From: Warburgia ugandensis
Lineage: Eukaryota; Streptophyta; Magnoliopsida; Canellales; Canellaceae
Reading direction: 5' to 3'
Assembly (NCBI GenBank): GCA_035236585.1
Contig: CP141128.1
Location: 38,670,684 to 38,734,683 of the forward strand
Length of the DNA stretch: 64,000 nucleotides
The translations under genes were made by a program, and so were the position numbers. This document shows, piece after piece, positions 10,979 to 22,140 of the stretch (position 1 is the stretch's first letter; each line of letters begins with the position of its first letter). The notes beneath the pieces are model-generated. The model was given only the letters and a program-made list of their open reading frames with translations. It was not told where the DNA came from and did not search any database.

Positions 10979-12100
10979 ATCATAATGGATTTGTGATTGG
11001 ATCTTTATTTAGGTTGTTTGTCTCTAATCATAGTTCTAAGTTGCATTTGATTAGGGTTTTAACATTGTATTTGCATCATTTCTTTTGTTTTATGCGAGGG
11101 GAATTTGGCAAGGAGTAGCAGTGATCCTATAGACCAAAGCTTCATTAACTTAATTATGATTTTCTTGTTTTCTTAGATTAGGTTTTTGAGTGAACTTGTA
11201 GTGAGGTTCCATTGTAATTTGAAATTATTTATTTTCTTTTAAATAGGTTGTAATAATATAGGACAAGTGTGGGGTATGGTGGCCCACACTTCATCTTCAT
11301 CAGAAACCCTACTAGATGCTTCTCTCACTCTCTTTTATTTTATTAGAGTAGTTGCATTAAATGTAATTTGTATATTGATTAGTAGTTTAATTCATATAGT
11401 TTAGGGTCAACTTATTGCATCTTAGTTGGGGTTATTGTATTAGATTGCACCGATTTAACAAAGTTACTTTATTAGATAGTATATAGGTAGACATTAGTTT
11501 CCTTTCCTTTTATTACATTACACATTTACTGCTTTATAGTGAATGGAACACATTGATAGTAAGGACCCCACAAGAACCTTCATAAGATAATGATTGGATT
11601 TCATTACCAGATCCTTGGCCCAACTAGGTAATCAATTCAATTCCTTGTATGTTAGCGATCCCATCCTATGAATTTTAATTTAAAATTAAGTAGCAAGAGA
11701 CTTAGGGTCTTGAGCTTGTAGGACCCTTTTAGAAGGAGGAGATCTATTGTCACTCTAGTAGCTTCTGAGCATCATGGTTATAGTGGCTATCCAAAATCCA
11801 AATGATTTTTTCACACCTTTCATTGACAGTTGTTAAGTTATAAATGCCTCCTTTTATAAGAAGTGTACTAACCACTTTAGAGCAAGACCTAACTGGTAAG
11901 CAATAGTCAAGCCTGGATAAAAGGAGGAGCTATCTAGATCTAGGTCAGAAAACTACCACTCTATTGATTAACAAAGATTATCAAAACAGCTCGATAGTGA
12001 ACCATTAAGATTGATTGTGCATCATATAGAGTTAGGAGTCACATTCAAAGTTAGGTTGCATCATTTAGATAAGTTTTTCATTATACTACATGCAAGGTTA
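10979..12100 (+). other. Athila-1 untranslated leader with shared module
   Basis: Noncoding leader between primer site and gag. It includes an ACAAGTGTGGGGTATGGTGG block (near 11265) also found in Athila-3 (63656). From about 11546 to 12000 it matches the segment found inside all family-A LTRs. Shared words include ATCCTTGGCCCAA (11608-11620), a CTTAGGGT...TAGGA block and GTACTAACCACTTTAGAGC-like text. No long open frame is present. Confidence 0.7.
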
Positions 12101-13330
12101 TAAATCTCAAAACATTGAGTCAGCACCATTAGATATTGAAAAATGGAAGCAAGTTCAATACTTCTATGAGGCACTGACACCTCAAAATATATATATGGTA
12201 GATGTAGTTAGTGAAGGGGCCCTCATACTGAAAAAATGAGACAAAGGCCTGGGAGTTCTTCCAAACTTTAGCTAAGAATTCCTAGCACTGGGAGTATTCT
12301 AATAGAAGTGAGAGAAATACCCTACCTCAAAAGAAAGGATGCCTATCTGAAATAGGAGTGACCACAGATCTCTTTTAGGATAGATACTTTGGATAAGCAT
12401 TTGGACAAGTTTCATAATATGTTTTAAACAATAAATGCCAAACTACATGCCATCATTTCTACCAATACATCCACAAAACATCCACAAGAGGTTTGTTCTA
12501 TTTGTTCCAGATTGGCACACTTAACGTCAACTTGTCCATGTAATGTACATTAAATGTCTTATGAAACAAGAAAATGCTCTGAATGCATATCACAATCCAT
12601 GCGATAATCCATACTCTAAGACCTAAAAGCTAGAATGAGCTAGGCATCCTACCTTGTCATGGTCAAAGAACAATTGCCAGGGAGGTCCATCTATGAACCT
12701 CTATACAAAACTTTCCTGAATCTTTAGCTCCCCTATAGCTATATAGTTTCCATCTTCCTCAAAAACCAAAGAAATCATCAATTGAAGACAATCTAAAGTT
12801 ACTCCTTAAGAAATAAGATGAGACTAATAAGGCCTTACACAATATCCAGAATGAGAGTAGACAAAGATCAAATGTAAATTCCTAAGCTATTGCCAAATTA
12901 AAAATTCAAATGAGCCAATGTCTCCTATATTGAATGATAGAGGAAAAGGGTAGTTTTCTAGTTTGCCAATTTCAAACTTTAAGGGACAGTTTGAAATAGG
13001 GTCAAGTTTAAGTAGACCACATGAGTAAGCAAAGTCCACAAAAGCCCTTAGGAGTGGCTGTCAAGTTGATAACAAGATGGGGTAAACTAAGGAAACTATA
13101 GAGGAGAATGAACCAGCTAAAACATGGGAGAAAGTGAAAATATAGAAACCTCATACTCCATCTTAGCCTATAGAGGAGGCACCTTATGTGCCTCAAGCCC
13201 CATTCCCTCAATTGTTAAATAAGGTTAAGAAGGGAACTAATTTCAATGAGATAATGGATGTGTTTAATCATGTTCAAATAAATATCCCATTACTTAAATG
13301 CTATTAAAGACATTCCTACTTATGCCTAAT
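12100..13330 (+). pseudogene. Athila-1 gag relic
   Basis: This is a structural polyprotein of the virus-like particle, reduced to fragments in all three frames. The clearest piece is near 12150-12260, where translation gives a FYEALTPQN-like segment followed by MVDVVSEGAL, matching the Athila gag pattern FY-GL-P-T...MVDA--GGAL. Stops interrupt it within 100 bases. The start codon cannot be placed, and the boundary to the protease region is approximate. The open frame at 13008-13211 on the minus strand is a chance frame. Confidence 0.6.
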
Positions 13331-13419
13331 TTCTTAAAGAGCTCTGCACACAAAAGTGCAAACTTAATGTACAAAAGAAAGCCTTCCTCATTGTGCAGGT
13401 GAGCTCTTTGATCCAATAT

Positions 13420-13985
13420 TAGATCTCTCCTAAGTTTAAAAATTTAGGTTGTCTTACCATTTCTTGGCTTATTGGAGATCATGTCATTTATAGGGCACTG
13501 CTTAATTTAGGGGCTAGGGTTAACCTATTTCCATATTCCGTCTATCACCAACTTGGGCTTGGTGATCTTAAGCCAACCAATACCACTTTGTAGTTAGCTA
13601 ATAGATCACTGAAAATTCCACATGATACAATTGAGGACGTTCTAATATAGGTGGATTAATTTTACTTTCCTATAGATTTCATTGTCTTGGACACTCAACC
13701 TTTGCCAGACCCTAGTAGTTAGATCCCAGTAATTTTAGATGTCCATTTTTGGCAACATCCAATGGCATCATCAATTATAGAAATGGTGTGATGAAGTTAT
13801 CCTTCAGGAATATGAAAGTCAAGCTCAATGTTTTTAATGTCAATTATCAGCATCTAGGCCTAGATGATTCCTATGTAGTCAATTTAATTGAAGGTCTACT
13901 TCAAGATGCTAAGCCACCATTGTCTATTCTACACCCACTTGAGGCATGTCTAGTGCATTTTAAATGCGATTTTGAATAATCTTTT
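13420..13985 (+). pseudogene. Athila-1 protease relic and following spacer domain
   Basis: This is a retroviral-type aspartic protease that would cleave the polyprotein. Fragments near 13440-13740 read like the Athila sequence around the catalytic loop (LCDLGASINL type). Here the motif is LNLGAR, with the catalytic Asp codon read as Asn (AAT at 13504). The following LGDLKPTNTTL and FPIDFIVLDTQPLP segments fit the family. The open piece 13749-13979 continues with NGIINYRNGVMKLSF, diagnostic of Athila between protease and RT. Several in-frame stops are present. Confidence 0.75.
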
Positions 13986-13999
13986 GGATGTCGCACCTC

Positions 14000-14970
14000 T
14001 AATGGATTCCTACAAATGGGGACCTCTATTGGGACCTCTTCCTCTTTCCAATTCTATCCCAGTATCGTTAGTAGAAAAACCACCTAGCTTGGTCTTTAAG
14101 CCACTCCCTAAAATTCTAAAATATTTTTACTTAAGACCAGATGAATCTTTGCCTGCAATCATTGCTTTGAATATAGATAAAAATTAGGAAGAAAAGCTTC
14201 TTGGTGTTCTTAAGGAACATAAGATGCCCTTATGTTGGACAATAGTAGACATCAAAGGGATTTGCCCTCATGTGTGCATGCATATAATTCATCTAGAAGA
14301 AAATGCTATACTATCTAGGGAAACACAGAGGAGATTAAACCCTAATATGAAAGAGGCAGTGAGAGACGAAGTGCTTATACTCTTATAAGTTGGTGTTGTC
14401 TATCCTATATCAACAGCATTTAGGTCAGCCTAGTTCAGGTTGTCCCAACAGGTTCAGAGTCACAGTTATCTAAAATGAAGATAACGAGTTAGTCCTCACT
14501 CGCATGATCACTAGGTGGAGACTTGGTATAGATTATTGAAAACTGAACGCAGTCAAGATGAAAGACCATTTTCCTCTTCCTTTATAGACAAAATGCTTGA
14601 AAGGTTAGTCAATCATAGTTATTAATATATTCTTGATGGATACTCTAGCTATAACCAAATCCCCATAACACATGAGGGCCAGGAGAAGACTAACTTCACC
14701 TATCATTTTGGGACCTTCACATACTATAGTATGCCTTTTGGGCTTTGTAATGCTGCAACTACTCTTCACGGGTGTAAGTTGAGCATATTTTCAAATATGG
14801 TGGAGTGTTTTTTAGAAGTGTTTATGGATGATTTCTCAATATTTGGTTCTTCATTTGATGAATGCCTACACCATTTAAAACTTGTGCTTGCTAGTGTGTC
14901 AGGAAAAGAGCTCAGTGTTAAACTGGGAGAAATGTCATTTTATAGCACAAAGATGGCATTATTTTAAGCC
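14000..14970 (+). pseudogene. Athila-1 reverse transcriptase relic
   Basis: RNA-dependent DNA polymerase. Upstream fragments (from about 14080) give KPLPKILKYFYL and RRLNPNMKEAV, matching the RT amino-terminal region of Athila. The palm is preserved at 14731-14967: MPFGLCNAATT, then the active-site FMDD at 14821-14832 within VFMDDFSIFGSS. Stops and frameshifts lie between 14380 and 14640. The catalytic aspartates are intact, but the enzyme cannot be translated as one chain. Confidence 0.85.
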
Positions 14971-14996
14971 ACATCACATCGCATAATGGCATAGAA

Positions 14997-15720
14997 GTGA
15001 ACAAAGCCAGAGTGGATTTAATCTCTAATTTTCCTTCTTTAAGGGCAATGATAGAAATTCACTCATCATTAGGCCATGCTGGTTTTTATAGGCAACTTCT
15101 CAAGGACTTTAGTAAAATTGCTATGCCCTTGTGTAATTTAGTTAAGAAGGAGGAAACTTTTTACTTTGATGATGATTGTATGAAATCATTTAAGTGCCTA
15201 AAGGCTGAACTACGGTTTAGGTTCGTTATTTGACTACTAGATTGGAGTGCATTATTTGAAATAATGTGTAATGCTTCAGACTACATGAGTGGGATTGTGT
15301 TGGGGCAGTGCATTGACAAACTTCCCCAAGTGATATATTATGCTAGCAAGACACTCAATGATGCCCAACTCAATTACTCCACTATAGAAAATGAGTTGTC
15401 GGCAGTTGTTTTTGCCTAGATAAGCTTAGATCTTACTTGTTAAGATCTAAGATCATTGTCTATTTAGACCCTACAACTCTAAAACATCTTCTTTCAAATA
15501 AAGATGCTAGATCTAGGTTGATCCTTTGGATACTATTGCTACAGGAGCTTGATTTAGAAATTTGGGATAAGAAAGGTTTTGAAAATGTTGTAGCTAACAA
15601 CTTATCTTGGTTAATTGTGGAGTCCACTAGCGAGAATGTTCCTATGATAGAGACATTTCTAGATGAACAATTGTTGCACATTTCCATTTGCCCCCGTATG
15701 AAGATATAGTCAATTACCTT
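14997..15720 (+). pseudogene. Athila-1 RT connection / RNase H relic
   Basis: 14997-15233 encodes the RT thumb-connection piece (HAGFYRQLLKDFSKIAMPLC). RNase H follows. The first catalytic Asp position reads Asn (MCNASDY, codon at 15270), whereas the Glu-containing segment ENELSAVVFA near 15390 is kept. The 15437-15709 frame continues with KHLLSNKDARSRLILWILLLQ and the end of RNase H (VVANNLSWL). Frameshifts separate these parts. The minus-strand frame over the same bases is a shadow. Confidence 0.8.
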
Positions 15721-15800
15721 GTCTCGAGTCAAATGCCTAATCACTAGTCTAAACAAGATAGAAAAATATTCATTGCCGAAGTAAAACATTTTCCATCACA

Positions 15801-16109
15801 TGAACATCGAAAAGATAAGGAAAGGACTAAACCATACTTTCACAGTTGCCAATGACATCAACAAGGAGCACAAAAAGAGAATTGGATGTTTGAAGGGCAT
15901 TGATGGCCCCTCTCACACCTACTTATTAGTAAGTTAAGACTTTTGAAGCTAGTGGCGAAGGAAATGGTTTTGGCTCTAGGTTATTTTCATACTACTTTCT
16001 CATGTGGAAACATATGAGTTCAATCACTACTAATTTGTATCTTTATTTATGCATCAATACAATAGATGCATTCTCCATAGTTCATCCTGTACTCCAAAAA
16101 AGCACTAGT
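15801..16109 (+). other. Unidentified insert left of the chloroplast piece
   Basis: This stretch interrupts Athila pol between the end of RNase H and integrase, where Athila-2 has no equivalent. I do not recognise it. It may be more organellar or filler DNA joined to the 23S piece. TCACA occurs at 15796-15800 and again at 16395-16399, but the second copy lies within the 23S-matching part, so it is probably not a target duplication. Confidence 0.4.
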
Positions 16110-16404
16110 GAGGTCCAAAAAGTGGGACGAATCTACCTGGCCAAGGTGAGATTGGTCCTCGAGTGCAAAGGCAAAAGGGAGCTTGACTACAAGACCCACC
16201 CATCAAGTAGCGAAAAAAGTCAGCCTTAGTGATGTAAGGGTGCCAAGTGGAAGGGCAGCTGCTCATGACTACAAGACCCACCCGTAAAGTAGCGACAAAA
16301 GTTGGCCTTAACGATCTAAGGGTGCTGAGTGGAAGGGCAGCCGCTCAATGGATAAAATTACTTTAGAGATAACATGCTGATCTTCCTTAAGAGTTCACAT
16401 CAAC
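16110..16404 (+). pseudogene. Chloroplast 23S rDNA fragment (NUPT) with internal tandem duplication
   Basis: The sequence follows plastid 23S rRNA near the peptidyl-transferase region. It contains TCCTCGAGTGCAAAGGC, GAGCTTGACTACAAGACCCA, GGCCTTAACGATC, GTGGAAGGGCAGCCGCTCAA, then GAGATAACATGCTGATCTTC and AAGAGTTCACATCAACGG. Many differences from the plastid gene are C-to-T or G-to-A, as expected of a methylated nuclear copy. The match is clear from about 16146; 16110-16145 is weaker. An 82-bp unit is present twice in tandem (16184-16265 and 16266-16347), which the chloroplast gene lacks. An overlapping open frame at 16002-16229 is not a gene. Confidence 0.88.
16184..16347 (+). repeat. 82-bp tandem duplication in the 23S-derived piece
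   Basis: Two consecutive copies, each beginning TGACTACAAGACCCACCC and ending GTGGAAGGGCAGCYGCTCA. The copies differ at several sites, so the duplication is old. Confidence 0.9.
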
Positions 16405-17575
16405 GGTGGATGATTTGTACTTTTTTAAGTACGTTCTTAATTAGGTCATTAGGAGATGTATACTAGATAGTGAACATCATAAAATCATTTCCTTTAGTCA
16501 TGACCATGTGTGTGAGGGTCTTTTAGTTTTTGAAAGACAGGTTCAATGATTTCGTAATGTGGTTTTTATTAGCCTACATTTTAGGGTTTCACATGCTTAC
16601 TGTACAATATGTGCTAGGTGTCAATAGTTAAAGAGCACAAGAAAAAGAAATATGATTCCCTTAAACCATATTCTTACCATTGCGCTTTTTGATGTTTCGG
16701 GCATTGATTTTATAGGACCTTTCCTAAATCATTTGGTTATCTGTACATCCTTGTGGGAGTGGACTATGTGTCCAAATGGGTGAGAACTATACAATGCAAG
16801 ACCAATGAACACAAGGTGGTGGTCAAGTTTTTAAAATAGAATATATTCACACACTTTGATACTCTAAGGGCCATAATTAGTGATAGGGGAAACACTTTTG
16901 CAATAGAGTGTTTGTGAACCTAATGAAGAAATATGGTGTTCCCATAGAATTGCTACCCTTATCATCCTTAGACTAGTAGACAAGTAGAAGTGTCAAGTAG
17001 GGAGATAAAGTGAACTTTAAAAAAGATAGTTAATCCAAATAAGAAAGTTAGTGATGACTTTATGGGCCTACGATACTACATAAAAGACCCTTATGGGCAT
17101 GTGACCCTATTGCTTGGTCTATGGAAAATCCTGCCACCTACTAGTAGAATTTCATCATAAAGCATATCGGGTCACTAAAAAGCTCAAATTTGACCTTGAT
17201 ATTGCTAGAACCCACAAACAACTCTAACTCAATGGGTTGGATGAACTAAGGAAATATGCATATGAGTCAACCTAAATATGTAAAGACTGCAAGAAAAGCC
17301 ATCATGATAAACATATTCTATGAAAGTCCTTCACCCCAAGACAAAAAGTCCTTATGTATAATTCTAGATCGCATCTATTCCCTGGAAAACTTTGATCTTG
17401 ATGGACTAGATACTATATTACACATATTGTATAGCCTCATGGGGCTATCGAGATAGAAAAGGATGGAGAGATTTCCAAAGTCAATGGGCAAAGGTTGAAA
17501 CCCTATCTAAAGTTGGTAAAACACAAAATAGAAGACATCTTACTAGATGAAAATGTATACCATGGCCCACCATAG
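16405..17575 (+). pseudogene. Athila-1 integrase relic
   Basis: The domain that inserts the cDNA. The zinc-binding region is recognisable near 16470-16620 (FSHDHVCEG ... CTICARCQ). The catalytic core shows GIDFIGPF with Asp at 16706 and ISDRGNTF with Asp at 16881. The C-terminal region near 17130-17200 (CHLLVEFHHKAYRV type) and 17256-17456 fits Athila. Many stops and frameshifts are present. The chloroplast-derived piece is joined directly upstream of this domain. Confidence 0.78.
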
Positions 17576-18968
17576 CATGTTTCCTAATACTACAATTCAT
17601 TATTAAATTTGCATTCATCATAGCATTGTATGTCTGGAGAAAGTCATTAAACTTAGTGCTCACTGAGAGGTAACCTAGGGTTTTTAGATAGTCTCATTAT
17701 TTTGCATTACCCATTTACCATATAGTTTACTATATTCAAACATTGGGGACAATGTTTAGTTTAGGTTGGCCGTTGTAGATATGCTTGAGATATTTTGAGT
17801 TTTTCTTGTTTGAAAAAAAGTATTTTTCTGAGTTTTCAAAAGTTTTAAAGTCTAAGTTCCTTTACTATGATGAGAATTGGATTTTTTGAATCATATTAAT
17901 TCCACTACTTTAACTTATTAATAGAAATAGGTATGGTTAATTTTGCATTTTATTTATGTCTTGAAGTATTTTATGAAAGTTAAATATCAGAATACACTTA
18001 CATAGTACATAGTCTAGACTAATAAATAGTTAAGACTTATAGACCTTGAGAAAATCAGTGGATACCTATACACCCAAGTGAATTTTAAAGACTATCATCT
18101 TCTGAGGGTGATATGTAATTCCATATTTTTTTCAGTGAACATTACTTAGAAAGTCCTAGTATCTTTGTTTTGGTCAATTGCTAAGAAACAATAGGTGTAC
18201 TAGCTTTCTTTCCTAAACATTTATTGAATTCGATAGGTTTTAAGAAACCTAGGAAATGATAGAGGTGATCTTTGTTTTAGATCAAAGACATAAAGCCTAC
18301 CCAATATAAAATACCACTATTTAGACTTGAGCCTTGTGGTAACCTTTCTCTTTTCAAACACTCATCTACCTTAACCCAAAACCCAATTAAATATCCATTA
18401 CTTATCATTCAAAAATGAGTAGAGATGGTAGAAAAGGTATGAACAAGACAAAAATAAAAGAAGTGAAAAATATCAAAGTGTTTACAAAGAAAAAGCCTTT
18501 CCCTCAAAGATAAAAAGAAAATACAAAGAAAAGTCAGAAAAAGAAAAATATCAAGAAAAAGAAAATTGAAGAGGAAGAGGAAGGAAAAGTAGAAAAGATA
18601 TTCACTTCAGTACATTCAACAGAAAAGAAAAGTTGTGCAAACAACAATTGAAGACCTCTACTCAGATTTAGAACTTTGAATCCTTGTACCCTTTCTTTTA
18701 GAAACATTCCTAATCATACATTGCGTCCTATCTAAAGACCTATTGATCTAAAGGTAGAAGATAACTATAATGAGGATATAAATATTAAAGAATTAAGGTA
18801 AAATATTCGTACTTGTCTTGGTAATGACATCCATTCTTATGGATCACAATTCTTTGTCTCATCAGTGCTGATAAAATTATGTGAACCATCAGATTATTGG
18901 ATTCAATCACATAATGAGAGCATTTTATCTAAACTATTTTCTTTGAGGGCTTTATTTCTAAGTGTATA
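17576..18968 (+). other. Athila-1 post-pol noncoding region
   Basis: It contains the Athila-typical GCTCACTGAGAGGTAACC-like segment (17659) and the CATTGGGGACAATG motif (17739-17752) followed by TTTAGTTTAGGTTGG. From about 17850 to 18380 it aligns loosely with Athila-2 60070-60600 (both have ACTATGATGAGAATT and ATAAAGCCTA). A purine-rich tract runs 18410-18640, almost only A and G on the plus strand. No env-like frame is visible. The region resumes at 24815 after a nested solo LTR. Confidence 0.65.
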
Positions 18969-19714
18969 TGTAATATCCTTAATTTTTAACCCTAAATTAG
19001 CAATAAAATGAATTAATTAAATTAAAATTTCTATGAATATAATTTAGTTTTGAAACCAAATTTAGAGCACGTCGATAGGAATTGAATGATATAAAGAACA
19101 TCAAAAATGGAGTTCAAATGAGAGAGATATGAACATTTAAATTTATAAGGGTATTTTGGTAATTAAATAGGGACACAAATTAGAGGGGGTCATTTTGATA
19201 ATGGTACCCCCTTTCCATCCCTAACCCGTAGCAGGTGGAGAGAGGTGGTGATTTACCTTTCCCTGCGAATTAATTGGATCTACAATTACCAAAGCATGTT
19301 CCCTTTCCATTTCCATGCCAGACACCCAAAGAAAAGCCCTAGTTTTTCCCTTTGCACGCCATTAACACGAATGGAAGTTTGCACACATCATAAGGCTCTG
19401 ACTTCCCATCTCCGGCTCTAATTAGGGAAGCCACACACTCTAACTTGTTATTCATCTTGTTTTCTAACTTTCCCCACACAGATACGGGCTAGATCTAAGC
19501 TGAATGGCCTAGGAAATCAAAATTGTGGTTCATGGTTAGACCCGTGTTAAGAATAGCTTGGATGATAGATCGAAGCCTTCCAATGTGATGATTGGACCCA
19601 AGAACCTTAGAAACGGCAAAAATAGATAAAAAATCATAGCATCTGGGGCTCCAATTTAGCCAAAACAAATCAAACCGCTTGGGTTCATAGTCCCCAATGG
19701 ACGATGTACCCAGG

Positions 19715-19925
19715 ATGCTAACCGAGATGCCCAAGTGGAGACAGTGCACTCGAGCCCTCCATCGCAAGCACACGCTGAGCATGCACGCCCGAGGATACTA
19801 TCGCACTCTGTTATGGACAGTTGCAACGCCCAGCATCTTAGAAACCAAGATGCCTACAGGAGTGTCCCGGTGACTAGGACACATGCGACGCATTCTACGG
19901 AGCATCCCAGAGTCGTGTGTCCTTG
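19715..19925. other. CpG-rich island of family-B LTR
   Basis: GC-rich block containing GCATCTT/AAGATGC (19833-19839 and 19847-19853), a perfect 7-base inverted repeat. It is in the same place as CATCCT/AGGATG in the other family-B copy; the C:G-to-T:A change occurs on both arms. It lies directly upstream of the TATA box. Confidence 0.6.
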
Positions 19926-19944
19926 AGATGTCAGTTTAAGCCAG

Positions 19945-19950
19945 TATAAA
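19945..19950 (+). promoter_or_regulatory. TATA box of family-B LTR
   Basis: GCCAGTATAAACAGGGG aligns with the minus-strand TATA box of the copy at 1996-5051. A further TATATAAA at 20603-20610 is a weaker alternative. Confidence 0.5.
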
Positions 19951-21640
19951 CAGGGGTAAATCACTCCACCGGTGTGTACCAATCTTCGATTTGAAAATCC
20001 ATTGGAATAGTCTCGACGATGCAGACATCAATTTAATCTCTAAACCTTGATCTGAGCATAGTTAGTTGATCAAACCTAAGAAAATGTACTCAATTACTTA
20101 GATCAAGCCGATCAAAGGATGATTAGGCCTTAGAACTTGAATAATTGGGTGATTTAAGGGATGAATTAATGAATCTAAGGAGCGGATTATGAGTATTCAT
20201 CTTAGAATTGATCTAGACCATTAATCTAATCCAGATCTTGGAAACTCGTTGATCTAAGGATGTTCTGACCATCGGATCAAGGTTTAAACTATATATACAT
20301 ACTAAAATGAGTAGATGAACATGAGATGGGATTGATTAATAATAATTAAAGTTGGGATTAATGATCTAATCATAAATCAAAGTCTTAAAGAATGATCCAA
20401 CGGTTGGATCACCATAGATTCCATTGAGATGGAATAAATTGAATCTTTTAGAATAAGGAAACATTAAATTGGTAGACTATAACTCTAATCGATGATCAAA
20501 TGAGGCAGATAGGCATTAAATGTTATGGAAACTGATTAATAAAGGAAAAATCAGACGATCTAGACTGTTGAACCAAATCAAAAGCTAGATCAGGAGGATC
20601 ACTATATAAAGGGATGCATAAATGGACACAACTTAAGAGAAAGTTATAATAGACTTTCGTTGAGGAAAATAATTAATGTGAAATAGTACCGTGATACTAA
20701 CAAGTACAGCAAAGTGTGCGAGCTAATAGGATTACATGCTCGATTGGGTTATCTTACATTGAGGTAGGTAACGACATTTAATGTTGCATCTTGTTTTCTA
20801 AATCTTGCATCATCATATCATCACAATTGATTGTCACATGTTTATTTATTTTGAAGATCGATGAATCTCAATGTTTTATGTCATGGTTTGATATGAGATT
20901 TCGGTAGTGCATTGAATGGGTTTTTCATGATCGATTGTTTTATAGTACTGATACGGTGTATCTTATGTATGATTAGTAAATATCTTTCTTTATCTATTGC
21001 ATCATTGAGATTGGTGGCTTTTCATACAATCGGTGGTGGAGGCTTGGTGGCTAGTCCTTTGAGAGGCTAATCCTAAGATGAGGGGTGTGCCTTGAGGATT
21101 GTGAGCCACAAGTGCTGCTAGTTTTACAACATACGCGATTTTCGTGTTTTGTGATTTATGATGGGTACTCGGTGTAAGATAACCCAGTGGATGTCATGCT
21201 AGGAGGGAGTAGGACTAGCCATCCTATAATGACCCCCATTTTTGTAATATTAAAATCCCATGAAAAGTTCAGTTTTAAAGATAAGGGCATTTTGGTCATT
21301 TCACTAGTCTCCTTGACTAAACCCAGGAATTTGGTCCTAAAAATGGTTCCATTAGATGCATCTTGGAAAAAGGAATCCAACGAGACCAAAATCACCCAAA
21401 ATGGAGTTAAAATGAGCAAGTTATGGCCCTTTGAAGTTCAGGGGCAAAACTGTAATTTTTACAAAAACGACTTAACCTGAAAAACACAGGGGCCCGTTTT
21501 GATACGGGCACCCTGTTGTCTTCAACCTCTAGAGGGTTCTAGAACGGCGGTGATTGGAGGAGAAATCACCGCCATTCTGGAGGTTTCTCCACCGCCATTC
21601 AAAGGCGGTGAGAGCCCCCTCTAGAACCATCTCTTAGCTC

Positions 21641-21648
21641 TATAAATA
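21641..21648 (+). promoter_or_regulatory. TATA box of family-C LTR
   Basis: TATAAATA within GCTCTATAAATAGAGC, itself a palindrome. It lies 417 bases into the LTR and is probably the core promoter. Confidence 0.7.
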
Positions 21649-21834
21649 GAGCTCTTGGGTGCCTCTAATGGCAGCCCAAAACCTTGGAGAAAAGCCATCG
21701 TGGAGCAGTGACCTAGAGGGGAAAACGAGGAGATAAACCCAGCAACAAGCCAAGTACGTCCGAGATCGCTCAAAACCCATCTCCCCTATAGTTCCAAGGT
21801 CAATTTTCCTAAGTTTTTGCATGAAAAACCATGC

Positions 21835-22140
21835 AAAACGGAGCCCAGGAGAGCCACCAAGGACCCAGGGACGTTCCCTGGGCCGCACTGGTTCAGTAGG
21901 GGTCGAACCAGGGTGTCCTGAGGATGCCCCGGTCCCCCAGACGACGGAACGTTCCATGTCGTCTCTATTTGGAAAACCAAACGGGCGCGTCGAAGGACGG
22001 GAGGAGAAGTACCGCGCGTCTGCAGAAGCGCCCGCTGAGGCACACACCGCATACGTGCAGCGCACTAGCAGCGCGATGATTTTTGGTTCCTTAAGGAAGC
22101 CAGGGCACACGTCGCAGACGCGCAACGCCCTAGCATTCCG
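21835..22140. other. CpG-rich island of family-C LTR
   Basis: GC-rich block with many ACGC/GCGT words about 200 bases downstream of the TATA box, so inside the presumed transcript. The equivalent block in the left-edge family-C LTR is 1-330, but the two share little sequence compared with their flanks. Confidence 0.55.

Noticed and set aside
16002-16229. 75-codon frame that looked like a captured host gene
   Set aside because: Its second half is plastid 23S rDNA read as protein.
15796-16399. TCACA at both sides of the pol insert as a transposition target duplication
   Set aside because: The second copy is part of the 23S sequence itself (AAGAGTTCACATC), so the match is probably chance.
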